Origin: Serinicoccus sediminis
GTDB taxonomy: Bacteria; Actinomycetota; Actinomycetes; Actinomycetales; Dermatophilaceae
Assembly: GCF_004153545.1 (NCBI RefSeq)
Contig: NZ_SDVA01000003.1
Coordinates: 124,001 to 188,000 of the forward strand
Direction of reading: 5' to 3'
DNA: 64,000 nucleotides
Below, in pieces: positions 36,384 through 44,134 of the stretch (position 1 is the stretch's first letter; each line of letters begins with the position of its first letter). The notes beneath the pieces were generated by a model. It had not been told where the DNA came from. It was given only the letters and a program-made list of their open reading frames with translations, and searched no databases. The translations under genes were made by a program, and so were the position numbers.

Positions 36384-36970
36384 CCGACGTCAACGCACGC
36401 ACGCAAGCCCGCCAGGGACACATCGGCATCGTCGTGGTGCCGGTCGAGCTACCCGAACGTCCCGTGCCCGCGCCCTACCTGCGGGTCATCGCGTCGAACG
36501 GACAGATGATCGCGCACTCGGAGAGCTACTCGGACACGCACGAGGCGCGGCAGGGCGCGGTCGCACTCGAGCGGGCCGTCATCGAGGGGTCGCACCGGTC
36601 CGGTCGTGCGCTGTATGCCGCCCTGCAGGAGATGGACCGGCAGGACGCGAAGCACGGCGTGCCGCCGCTGACCCGCCCCGACGGAACGGGGCCGCGCACC
36701 TATCCCCTGCGCGGGCTGATCGCGACCGGTCTCGCGCACCGTGCCCTCTCGCTCGCGGAGAAGGCTACGGACGCCACCGACCGGCACGCCGGCAGCGGCG
36801 ACCTCACGTGGTGGGATATCGCGCTCGAGGAGGTGCTCGAGGCGGCCGCCGAGGAGCCGGGCACGGCCGGGCTGCAGCGCGAGCTCGTGCAGGCGGCCGC
36901 GGTGTTCCTGCAGTGGGCGGCCGCGATCGAGCGGCGCGACGACGTGCCCCTGCGAGGTGTCCGCGCATGA
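36380..36970 (+). CDS. DUF1508-like domain phage protein
   Basis: 196 residues. YLRVIASNGQMIAHSESYSD followed by THEARQGAVAL resembles the YegP/DUF1508 repeat. The second half (SGDLTWWDIALEEVLEAAAE and LQRELVQAAAVFLQWAAAI) is a helical segment that recurs in actinophage early genes. Function unknown. ATGA overlap with both neighbours. Confidence 0.55.
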   Translation: MTDVNARTQARQGHIGIVVVPVELPERPVPAPYLRVIASNGQMIAHSESYSDTHEARQGAVALERAVIEGSHRSGRALYAALQEMDRQDAKHGVPPLTRPDGTGPRTYPLRGLIATGLAHRALSLAEKATDATDRHAGSGDLTWWDIALEEVLEAAAEEPGTAGLQRELVQAAAVFLQWAAAIERRDDVPLRGVRA

Positions 36971-37242
36971 GCGGCTTCGTCGACGCCGTCGGCTACATCG
37001 TGGTGCGCGAGGGCGCCCCGCGTGGCGGCACCCGCCGCGCTGGGGTCGGTGCCCGGATCACCTCGGCGACGCAGACCCCGCCCGAGTCCCTGCCCCGCGG
37101 CTCGGTCGCGGTGAAGGTCCGGGTGCGGGTGCCGGCCGAGGTCTTCCGCCCCGAGCTCGCCGAGGCGACGATCACCGTCCCGCGCGAGGACGTCCTCGTG
37201 CCGGTCGTCGAGGTCGAGCGCGCTGGCGGTGGCCAGCGATGA
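36967..37242 (+). CDS. Unrecognised small phage protein
   Basis: 91 residues, beta-rich, with repeated Val-rich strands (SVAVKVRVRVPAEVF, ATITVPREDVLVPVVEVE). Possibly a small beta-barrel nucleic-acid-binding protein, but nothing specific is recognised. Overlaps both neighbours by 4 nt. Confidence 0.55.
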   Translation: MSGFVDAVGYIVVREGAPRGGTRRAGVGARITSATQTPPESLPRGSVAVKVRVRVPAEVFRPELAEATITVPREDVLVPVVEVERAGGGQR

Positions 37243-37670
37243 CGACGCGCCCCGCCACGGTCCCCGACCCCGAGGACCTGCCGCTGATCAAGGCAGTGGG
37301 CCCGGCGGTGATGGTGGCCGCGTCGGTCCGCGCCGGCAACCGTGACGCCGCGACCGACCAGCTCGCCGACATGACCCGGGAGGACCTCGAGACCGTCGCG
37401 CTCGCGCTCGCGTGCATGACGCCCGACAAGGCGGGGTTCGAGCAGATCCTCGGCCGGTGCGCGGTGTCGACGCAGCGGGTCTACCGCACCGACGCGACGT
37501 TGTGGTCGCAGGACGAGGTGCGCGAGGCGCACGCCGCCTTCGCCCGGCAGGTGCGGGAACCGTGGGTCATCCGTGGCGAGCGTGAGTATCAGCGGCGCCG
37601 CAAGCTGCGGCAGCGCGAGCTCGAGCGCGCGAACCGGGCCGCGCTCGAGGTGCGGGCGGCGGCGTCATGA
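37239..37670 (+). CDS. Unrecognised phage early protein
   Basis: 143 residues, helical: LADMTREDLETVALALACMT followed by a helix-turn-helix-like CAVSTQRVYRTDA, and a strongly basic C-terminal helix (REYQRRRKLRQRELERANR). The charge suggests nucleic-acid binding. ATGA overlaps at both ends. Confidence 0.58.
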   Translation: MTTRPATVPDPEDLPLIKAVGPAVMVAASVRAGNRDAATDQLADMTREDLETVALALACMTPDKAGFEQILGRCAVSTQRVYRTDATLWSQDEVREAHAAFARQVREPWVIRGEREYQRRRKLRQRELERANRAALEVRAAAS

Positions 37671-37915
37671 CCGGGCAGCAGCCGAGGTCGGCGCGCCGGG
37701 TGGCCAACGCGGCGCAGGACCGGAAGACGGGCATGTCGCTCGGCGACGTCGCGCAGTTCGTCGCGGACGCCTACTCGGCGGGTCTGACGGGCGATGCCGA
37801 GGTGCGCGTGCAGATCGGGTGGCGGGCGCAGGTGCTGACGGCGTCCGCCGAGGGGGTCCCGGGTGACGGGATCCCGCAGCAGCACGACCAGGACGACCGG
37901 AAGGACGAGGGATGA
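37667..37915 (+). CDS. Unrecognised small phage protein
   Basis: 82 residues. MSLGDVAQFVADAYSAGLTG and VRVQIGWRAQVLTASAEG suggest a small folded core with a polar tail. No family recognised. Coupled by ATGA overlaps. Confidence 0.55.
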   Translation: MTGQQPRSARRVANAAQDRKTGMSLGDVAQFVADAYSAGLTGDAEVRVQIGWRAQVLTASAEGVPGDGIPQQHDQDDRKDEG

Positions 37916-38442
37916 CCACCAACCTGAGCGAATCACCGTCGCAGCAGCAGCAGCTCGTGCTGGCGGTGAAGGCGGCGCAGCGGTCGCTGGCTCTGCTCGT
38001 CCCGCGGGTGCGCGAGTCGGTGCAGAGGTTTGCGCGTGGCGCTCGAGCACTCGCCGCTGACATGGACGGCAAGCACGACCTCGCGACCGTGATCCGGCAG
38101 CAGCCGGGCCGGCAGATCGTCCGTGACGGGCTCGCCGACGTCCGGCACTGGACCCACGACTGCGGCTGCTACGACCGCGACCCGCGCGAGCGGGGGTGGT
38201 GCTCGCCGGCGTGGGACCGGGTCGACGCCGCGGTACTCGCACTCGCGGTGTCCTCGCCGCTGAGCATCCGTGCGCTGCGGCAGCTGGCGATCGACTTCCT
38301 CGAGCTGCCGGTCGTCGAGCACGTCGCGCAGCACGAGGACGTCGTCGGCGTCGGGGTCGCGTGGCTGCGAACCGCTGAGGCGCTGACCGTGTGCAGCGTC
38401 CCGGTCGACGTCGCCCGGCGTCTCGGGGGTGAGGAGTCGTGA
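37912..38442 (+). CDS. Unrecognised phage protein with shared N-terminal segment
   Basis: 176 residues. Residues 11-26 (QQQQLVLAVKAAQRSL) are nearly the same as in the VRR-NUC protein 1.4 kb downstream, while the rest is unrelated. The C-terminal half has a HDCGCYDRDPRERGWCSP segment. Function unknown. Confidence 0.58.
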   Translation: MTTNLSESPSQQQQLVLAVKAAQRSLALLVPRVRESVQRFARGARALAADMDGKHDLATVIRQQPGRQIVRDGLADVRHWTHDCGCYDRDPRERGWCSPAWDRVDAAVLALAVSSPLSIRALRQLAIDFLELPVVEHVAQHEDVVGVGVAWLRTAEALTVCSVPVDVARRLGGEES

Positions 38443-38933
38443 CCGGGTTCACGGCCGCGACCCGGCGCCGCCGCGCTCGCCGCAACCGCTGGCGGGACCT
38501 CACCGCGTCGACGGTGATGCCGCTGCTGCCTGCGAAGGTCGCGGTCGAGCTGCCGGTCACGAGCGAGAACCACCTGCACTGCACCCCCATGACGCCCGAC
38601 GAGCTGCGAGCCGCCGACGACGCCCGCCTCGCGCGGGCTGACGAGGTCCGCAGGGCGCACGCGCTGTGGTCGTCGAACGCGCTGTGGTCGTCGGTCGCCG
38701 GTAGGTCGGACGTGCTCGGCAAGGTCGCCGCGCTGCACTCACCGGATCCCGGGCGGCGCTCGTGGCTCTACTGCACCGGGTGCGATGCCGGCAGCTACGC
38801 CGAGGACTCGCCCGAGTGGCCGTGCAGGACCGCGCTGCTGATCGCGGCCGAGTTCGACCTCGACCTGCAGGTCCTCGTCACGCACGGCGAGTGGCCACCC
38901 GAGACGACCGACACCGAAGGAGCAACGTCATGA
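38439..38933 (+). CDS. Unrecognised phage protein with Cys motif
   Basis: 164 residues. Very basic start (TRRRRARRNRWRD). Middle part MTPDELRAADDARLARADEV, an internal repeat ALWSSNALWSS (an 18-bp unit duplicated at 38660-38695), then LYCTGCDAGSYAEDSPEWPC, a motif seen in actinophage proteins of unknown role. GTG start in a GTGA overlap. Confidence 0.58.
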   Translation: MTGFTAATRRRRARRNRWRDLTASTVMPLLPAKVAVELPVTSENHLHCTPMTPDELRAADDARLARADEVRRAHALWSSNALWSSVAGRSDVLGKVAALHSPDPGRRSWLYCTGCDAGSYAEDSPEWPCRTALLIAAEFDLDLQVLVTHGEWPPETTDTEGATS

Positions 38934-39301
38934 TGCTGAACCGCTACATCGTGCAGGGCATCGTGCAGGACCTCGCCGCTGGCCGCAACGTCGCGGTGAT
39001 CGCCGACGAGAGCGCACGCGAGCAGGTGCGGCAGGTGCGGGCACTGCTCGCGCAGCACCCCGACTCGCCGTCGCTGCGGCTGACTCTCGCGAGCGGCCGG
39101 GAGGAGCTCGAGCACCGCTCGCACGCCCGGGCGTGGTTCACCACACCCGGCGGCGCTGACGGCAAGCTGCGAGGCAAGACGTGGCAGGTAACCGTGCTGC
39201 TCTCCGATCTGTGGGAGCTGGACGGCACCCGCCGCGCCCTGCTGCGCGAGCTCATCCACGCGGGCACGGCGAGCAGCCTCGACGCCGAGCAGATCCTGTG
39301 A
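38930..39301 (+). CDS. Unrecognised phage early protein
   Basis: 123 residues. NRYIVQGIVQDLAAGRNVAV with IADESAREQVRQVRALLAQ looks like the opening strand-helix of a Rossmann or P-loop-like fold but has no Walker motif. Function unknown. Start is the first of two adjacent ATG codons, in an ATGATG overlap. Confidence 0.55.
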   Translation: MMLNRYIVQGIVQDLAAGRNVAVIADESAREQVRQVRALLAQHPDSPSLRLTLASGREELEHRSHARAWFTTPGGADGKLRGKTWQVTVLLSDLWELDGTRRALLRELIHAGTASSLDAEQIL

Positions 39302-39705
39302 GCCGCGCGAAGGGGCCATCGCTCACGCCGCAGCAGCAGATGGTGCTCGCGGTAAAGGCGGCGCAGCGGTCGCTGGTGACGGCGACCATGACCGAAGACG
39401 AGCTGCTGGATAGCGTCGTCGACCTCGCGCAGCGGCTCGGGGTGCAGACGCACCACTGCCGGCCGGCACGCCGTGCAGACGGGTCGTGGGCGACCCCGAT
39501 CAAGGGGAACAAGGGCTTCCCCGACCTCGTCCTCGCCGGCCGCGCCGGCGTGCTGTTCCGTGAGCTCAAGTCCGCCACGGGCCGCACCACCGCCGAGCAG
39601 CGCGAGTGGATCGACCGTCTCGCGCTCGCCGGCGAGGACGTCGGGGTATGGCGCCCGGTCGACTGGCCGCACCGGATCCTGACCGAGATCAAGGCGATCC
39701 GGTGA
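39298..39705 (+). CDS. VRR-NUC domain nuclease
   Basis: 135 residues. The PD-(D/E)xK core is visible: IKGNKGFPDLVLAGRAGVLF with RELKSATGRTTAEQREWIDR then VGVWRPVDW. VRR-NUC proteins act as structure-specific nucleases; stand-alone phage copies probably process recombination or replication intermediates. Its N-terminal QQQMVLAVKAAQRSL is shared with a gene upstream. GTG start overlaps the previous stop. Confidence 0.85.
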   Translation: MSRAKGPSLTPQQQMVLAVKAAQRSLVTATMTEDELLDSVVDLAQRLGVQTHHCRPARRADGSWATPIKGNKGFPDLVLAGRAGVLFRELKSATGRTTAEQREWIDRLALAGEDVGVWRPVDWPHRILTEIKAIR

Positions 39706-40529
39706 GCAAGATCACCGCGATCAAGTCGCTGCCGGTCGAGAAGCTGCGGCGCCACCCGCGCAACGTGCGCGAGGACCTTGGCGACACGGACGAGCTCGCG
39801 TCGTCGATGGTCGTGCAGGGGGTCCTGCAGCCGCTGCTCGTCGCGCCCCGGGGCGACGTCTACGTCGTCCTCGACGGCAACCGCCGGCTCGCCGCAGCAC
39901 GGCAGGCGCGGATCCCGTACCTGCCGTGCCTCATCACGAGCGAGGACGGCCGGGAGGCGACGACCGCGACCATGCTCGCCGCGGCGATGCACAAGCAGCT
40001 GAGCCCGCTCGAGCAGGGCGCCGCGTTCCGGGACCTGCTGCGCTCGGGGCTCACGGTGACGCAGATCGCCTCGCGCACCGGCTACTCGACGTCCACGGTC
40101 CGCGACCGGCTACGCCTCGACCAGCTGCCGCAGGAGGCGAAGGACGTCCTCGCCGGCGGCGGCATGACGGTCGGCAAGGCGACGCAGCTCGCCCGGCAGG
40201 TCGCGAAGCACGGCACCGGGTCGACGTCGGGCGCTGCCCCGAAGACGGCGTGGTTCGGCGCTGGTCACCGGCACGCCGACGCCGCCCGAGACCGGTGTAG
40301 CACCGACCACAAGGACACCCGAGTCGTGGTCGGCGGCATCGCCTGCGGGCAGTGCTGGGAGCACGCGCTCGTCGGCGACGCCGCCGCGCAGCTCGAGGCG
40401 CTGGCCGCCGCTGACGTCCTGCGGATCAAGCGGCGCCCCGCCTCGCAGACCTACCGCGACCGTGAGCGGCACGGCGTGCGCTTCGAGCAGCACTACGAGT
40501 CCCGATGGGAGCCGGTGACCGATGACTGA
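39702..40529 (+). CDS. ParB/Srx-type nuclease-like protein
   Basis: 275 residues. Residues 1-90 are a ParB/Sulfiredoxin fold: LPVEKLRRHPRNVREDLGDT, DELASSMVVQGVLQPLLVAP and VVLDGNRRLAAARQA. A helix-turn-helix follows (GLTVTQIASRTGYSTSTVRD). The last 90 residues carry cysteine/histidine pairs (DRCSTDHKD, CGQCWEH). Such phage ParB-like proteins have been linked to replication, partition or DNA modification; which applies is not clear. Confidence 0.82.
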   Translation: MSKITAIKSLPVEKLRRHPRNVREDLGDTDELASSMVVQGVLQPLLVAPRGDVYVVLDGNRRLAAARQARIPYLPCLITSEDGREATTATMLAAAMHKQLSPLEQGAAFRDLLRSGLTVTQIASRTGYSTSTVRDRLRLDQLPQEAKDVLAGGGMTVGKATQLARQVAKHGTGSTSGAAPKTAWFGAGHRHADAARDRCSTDHKDTRVVVGGIACGQCWEHALVGDAAAQLEALAAADVLRIKRRPASQTYRDRERHGVRFEQHYESRWEPVTDD

Positions 40530-40917
40530 CCAGGAACGCACACCGAAGCGGATCGCGTCGCCCTCGTGGGCCGAAGGTCTGCGCGTGTCGGGTCCGATCG
40601 TCTACGTCGCAGACCCGTCGAAGTGGCGCAACCCGATCTCACACGTGGACGTGGGCGGGCAGCACCCGTCACTCACGAGCCGGCAGGTCGCGACCCTCGT
40701 CGTCCGCGACTTCGAGGTGCTCGCCCGCCGCGGTTCGCTCGGCTTCCCCAACTGGCGCTTTGCCGGCGGGAAGCGGGTGCCGGTGGCGTGGACATACCCG
40801 CCGCTGCAGGAGATCCGCGACGAGCTCGCCGGCCGTGACCTCGCGTGCTGGTGCCCGCTCGACGAGCCGTGTCACGCGGACGTGCTGCTCAAGCTCGCGA
40901 ACGAGGTGACCGAGTGA
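40522..40917 (+). CDS. DUF4326 family protein
   Basis: 131 residues. IVYVADPSKWRNPISHVDVG opens the domain and ELAGRDLACWCPLDEPCHAD closes it; the CWCP...PCHAD motif is diagnostic of DUF4326. Function unknown, common in phages. Overlaps the ParB-like gene by 8 nt. Confidence 0.85.
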   Translation: MTDQERTPKRIASPSWAEGLRVSGPIVYVADPSKWRNPISHVDVGGQHPSLTSRQVATLVVRDFEVLARRGSLGFPNWRFAGGKRVPVAWTYPPLQEIRDELAGRDLACWCPLDEPCHADVLLKLANEVTE

Positions 40918-41288
40918 GGGGGGTGCAGCCGGACCTGTTCGGCGAGTTCGATGCCGAGCAGGAGCGTGCCGAGCAGCTGCTGCGCTTCCGGGAGGCGCAC
41001 CAGCGGCCGCAGACCTGCCCCGCCTGCGGGGTGACCGAGCCGAACGGGTTCCTGCTCACCAACAACCACGGTGCGCGCCTCGACGTCGAGACGCTCACCG
41101 TGCAGGGCATCCCGCGCCCTGACGGCTTGTGCACGGCGCAGTGGCTCGTGCGCAACCACATCAGCTACGCCGCGCAGCGCGACGACGCCGAGCAGCTCGA
41201 GCGTGACGCCGCCCGCGGACGCGAGCTCGGTCTCGACGTCGACGCGATCGTCGCCGCCGCCCGCGGCGACGAAGGGCCGGCGCGGTGA
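40914..41288 (+). CDS. Unrecognised phage protein
   Basis: 124 residues. QTCPACGVTEPNGFLLTNNH is a short zinc-binding segment, followed by a helical acidic tail. Position just before the replication-type gene suggests a replication accessory role, but nothing specific is recognised. GTG start in a GTGA overlap. Confidence 0.55.
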   Translation: MRGVQPDLFGEFDAEQERAEQLLRFREAHQRPQTCPACGVTEPNGFLLTNNHGARLDVETLTVQGIPRPDGLCTAQWLVRNHISYAAQRDDAEQLERDAARGRELGLDVDAIVAAARGDEGPAR

Positions 41289-41367
41289 CCGCCCGCCGCC
41301 CGAGGGGTCCGCCCCCGCGCTCGCCGCCTCGTGCACGACGACCCCCACCCCCTCGAGAGGATCCCTG

Positions 41368-42477
41368 TTGCCCTGGCTTCGATCTGGCGACAACGCCGGC
41401 ACCAACCCGCTGCTGCTCACGGTCGCCGCGCTCGACGGCGCCGACGAGCGGCTGCTCAACGAGGTGTCGGGGTGGCTGTGGCGCTGCGCGACGCAGTCTG
41501 CCGGTCACACGACCGACGGGCGGATCGACGCCGGCACGGCCGCGCTCATGGCGGGCCCGAGCCGCCTGCCGGTGATCCTGCGGGCCGCGATCGACGCGGG
41601 GCTGATCACCCCCGTCGAGGGCGCCCGCCCGCCGCAGTGGCAGATCGTCGAAGACCCCGCCTTCCTGCACATCAGGTCGAAGGAGTCGATCGAGTTCGAG
41701 CAGCAGCGCGACCGGGACCGCAAGAACCCGGACCTCACGGCGCCGGTCCGCCTGCGGGACGGCGACGCGTGCCGCTACTGCGGGAACGTCGTCAACTTCA
41801 GTGCCCGCACCGGCGGCCGCTCAGGCACCTACGACCACACCGACCCGGGCACCGCGGCGACCGTCGACACCTACGTCGTCTGCTGCCGCAGCTGCAACGG
41901 CCGGATGAAGGACGGGCAGCGGCTGCCACTGCTGTCCCCACCGAGCCGACCCTACTTCGCCAAGAAGACGCTCGAGTGGCTGCACGCGCAGGGGCTGACG
42001 CCACGCAACCACCGCACCGAACCAACGAAGCATGACGAGGGACTCACCCCCGGCGGGCACCTGCCCGCCACGGGCGCGGACACCGCACCCGGCACGGCGA
42101 GCGACCCGGAACCCGCGCCACCCGCCCCGGCGGGTGCGAGCGACCCGGACAACGCGCCCGCGCCGGCGAGCGACCCCCGCCCGAGCGACCCGGACCCCGC
42201 ACCACCCGCCCCGGCGGGTGCGAGCGACCCGGACACCGCACCAGCCGCCCGCGAAGCGCTCGCGGGCAGCGATTGGGTGAGCCTCGAGGGGCACGTGCAG
42301 CGTCCTGGCAGGAGCAACCAGGACGAAGGGTGGAATCCCGGTACGGGACGGGACGGGACGGGCAGGGGCGGGACGGGCAGGGGCGGTGCGGGTGCCGACC
42401 CGCCGCAGCGCGGCGGTGGCCGGCGTAGGCGTCGGAAGCGTCGGGGTGGTCGTGGGTCCGGGGGTGGTGACCGGTGA
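41368..42477 (+). CDS. Winged-helix/HNH protein, possible replication initiator
   Basis: 369 residues from TTG 41368, the only start that leaves the conserved opening PWLRSGDNAGTNPLLL; GAGAGGA is 6 nt upstream. Residues 1-95 resemble the DNA-binding part of phage replication proteins (SGWLWRCATQSAGHTTDGRI). Residues 130-185 form an HNH-type domain: CRYCGNVV, TYDHTDPG, CCRSCNGRMKDG. The remainder is low complexity: (SDPxPAPPAPAGASDPD) repeats, then an Arg/Gly-rich basic end. Lies in the centre of the early region. The replication role is inference. Confidence 0.65.
   Translation: MPWLRSGDNAGTNPLLLTVAALDGADERLLNEVSGWLWRCATQSAGHTTDGRIDAGTAALMAGPSRLPVILRAAIDAGLITPVEGARPPQWQIVEDPAFLHIRSKESIEFEQQRDRDRKNPDLTAPVRLRDGDACRYCGNVVNFSARTGGRSGTYDHTDPGTAATVDTYVVCCRSCNGRMKDGQRLPLLSPPSRPYFAKKTLEWLHAQGLTPRNHRTEPTKHDEGLTPGGHLPATGADTAPGTASDPEPAPPAPAGASDPDNAPAPASDPRPSDPDPAPPAPAGASDPDTAPAAREALAGSDWVSLEGHVQRPGRSNQDEGWNPGTGRDGTGRGGTGRGGAGADPPQRGGGRRRRRKRRGGRGSGGGDR
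42118..42235. repeat. Direct repeats inside the replication-type gene
   Basis: A 34-bp segment at 42118-42151 is repeated exactly at 42202-42235 (period 84). Each contains the palindrome-like CCCGCCCCGGCGGG. The related word GCGAGCGACCC recurs several more times between. Just downstream, 42343-42385 is built of GGGACGGG/GGGGCGGG runs. Confidence 0.85.
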
Positions 42478-43061
42478 CTGCTGTTGTGCATGACCTGCTG
42501 AGGGCTGCTGTTGAGGCGGGGGTGACGGAGGCTGAGCTCAAGGGGTCCGCGGACGTGCGCTCGGCGGTGGCTGCTGCTGCTGGGTTGGGCGACACCCCGG
42601 TCAGGTCTGAGCAGTGGCGTGACGTCATCCCGAGGTTGCACGACGTCGCCCGGGCTGAGGCTGACCGGCATCACGGGTCGTCGTGCTCGAGGTGCGGCGC
42701 GCCGATCGTGTGGGGTGAGACCGACGCGGGGAAGACGATGCCGCTCGACCCGCTGCCGTGCCCGGGCTCGGGGAACGTGATCCGGGTCCCGTCGGGCCGG
42801 CGGATGCTGCTGCGGGTGCTGGGGCCGTCGGCGCTGCCGGTGGTGGGTCGCACGGCATACCGCTGCCACTTCGCCACGTGCCCGAACGCTGACCAGCTGC
42901 GCGCCCGCCGTGACTCGCGACCGGACGGGGCGAAGCCGTGCCCGGTGTGCCGGTACCGGATGGACCCGTGGCTGCGCGAGAACAACTACCCCGCCCACCC
43001 GGGGTGCATGGACGACTTCGAGGCGCGAGGCGCCACCACCGACCAGGAGGGCAGTGCATGA
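42474..43061 (+). CDS. Unrecognised phage zinc-finger protein
   Basis: 195 residues. CSRCGAPIVWGETDAGKTMP followed by LDPLP is a zinc-ribbon motif frequent in actinophage early proteins; a second cysteine cluster is CPVCRYRMDPWLRENNYPAH with PGC. Function unknown. GTGA overlap at the start, ATGA at the end. Confidence 0.62.
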   Translation: MTAVVHDLLRAAVEAGVTEAELKGSADVRSAVAAAAGLGDTPVRSEQWRDVIPRLHDVARAEADRHHGSSCSRCGAPIVWGETDAGKTMPLDPLPCPGSGNVIRVPSGRRMLLRVLGPSALPVVGRTAYRCHFATCPNADQLRARRDSRPDGAKPCPVCRYRMDPWLRENNYPAHPGCMDDFEARGATTDQEGSA

Positions 43062-44134
43062 GCCGTCGACGGAACCGTCACCTCGAGCAGAGCGACGCGG
43101 TCGCCGAGCAGGTGCAGGTCGCGCTGCAGTCTCGGGGGCCGTGCCCGGGGTCGTGCAACCGTGCCTACCGTCGGACCCGCGCCGAGTGGGAGCGGGAGGT
43201 GCACGACGAGTTCGATCGGCTGGTGAACGACCCCGACGAGCCGGTCTTCGACGTCGACGCGGCGATGTACCGGGCGACGCAGCTCGTGCGTGCCGAGTGG
43301 GAGCGGAAGGGTCGCGCGGCGTGGCCGGCTCGCGAGGGTGCCCCGGTGTGGTGCGGCCGCTGCTCGGCGGATATCCGCGATGCCCTCGCTCGTCTGCCGC
43401 AGGTGCTGCTGCTGGTCCTCGAGACCGGGGTGTCGACGCCGACCCGCCCGGATGGGTCGCGGGTCACTGACCCGGTCGCTGTGCTGTCGACGTCGACCCC
43501 GGACGAGCAGGGCACCGTGGTCGACGAGCTGGGGTGCGGGCACCGTCGGACGAGGGCTCGTGCGGTCCGCTTCGGTCCCGAGCCGGCGTGGGCACTGTCG
43601 GGGGTCGTGTGCAGGACGTGCGTCGTCACGGCGTCGACCCCTGAGCCGGGCAAGCTCGCGCCGGCCGAGCGGGCTGCTCGTGCTGGCCAGCGGCTGCAGG
43701 TGTCGCCTGCTGGGTCGCCGGCGTGGCTCGAGGCCGACGCTGCGATCCAGTGGCTGTGCTCGACGGCCGAGCAGGCGGCGTACGGGATGCGGTGGGCGAC
43801 GACGACCGACGCGGGTGCACCGCGGTGGCCGTGGCGGGCGGGCTCGACCGAGAGCCGGGTACGGGCCGCGGTCGACGCGGCCGGGTTCATGCGCCGCCAC
43901 CTCGACACGGTGCTCGCGCTCCCGGGGTCGCTGCCCGAGTCGATCGGCCGTCAGGCGGTCGGGCTCGACGTCCGGCTGACGCGGCTCTCAGGCATGGCCG
44001 TCGACGAGCAGCCGGTCGACGACGACTGCCCGCTGTGCGGCCGCCGGGGGATGCGCCGGCGGGGCGCCCTGATCTCGTGCCGCTCGTGCGGCGCTTCCTA
44101 CGACCAGCACACCTTCGACACCGAGAGCGAGTGA
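43058..44134 (+). CDS. Large unrecognised phage zinc-ribbon protein
   Basis: 358 residues. Several cysteine pairs: PCPGSCN near residue 30, WCGRCSADI near 100, CGHRRTR near 165, VCRTCV near 190, and a clear C-terminal zinc ribbon CPLCGRRGMRRRGALISC RSCG. Central part WLEADAAIQWLCSTAEQAAY is helical. Possibly a primase-accessory or transcription-related protein; no catalytic motif was found. Confidence 0.6.
   Translation: MSRRRNRHLEQSDAVAEQVQVALQSRGPCPGSCNRAYRRTRAEWEREVHDEFDRLVNDPDEPVFDVDAAMYRATQLVRAEWERKGRAAWPAREGAPVWCGRCSADIRDALARLPQVLLLVLETGVSTPTRPDGSRVTDPVAVLSTSTPDEQGTVVDELGCGHRRTRARAVRFGPEPAWALSGVVCRTCVVTASTPEPGKLAPAERAARAGQRLQVSPAGSPAWLEADAAIQWLCSTAEQAAYGMRWATTTDAGAPRWPWRAGSTESRVRAAVDAAGFMRRHLDTVLALPGSLPESIGRQAVGLDVRLTRLSGMAVDEQPVDDDCPLCGRRGMRRRGALISCRSCGASYDQHTFDTESE

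Noticed and set aside
42343-42385. G-run block as a CRISPR-like or satellite repeat
   Set aside because: The units are irregular GGGACGGG/GGGGCGGG words encoding a Gly/Arg-rich tail; there are no spacers.
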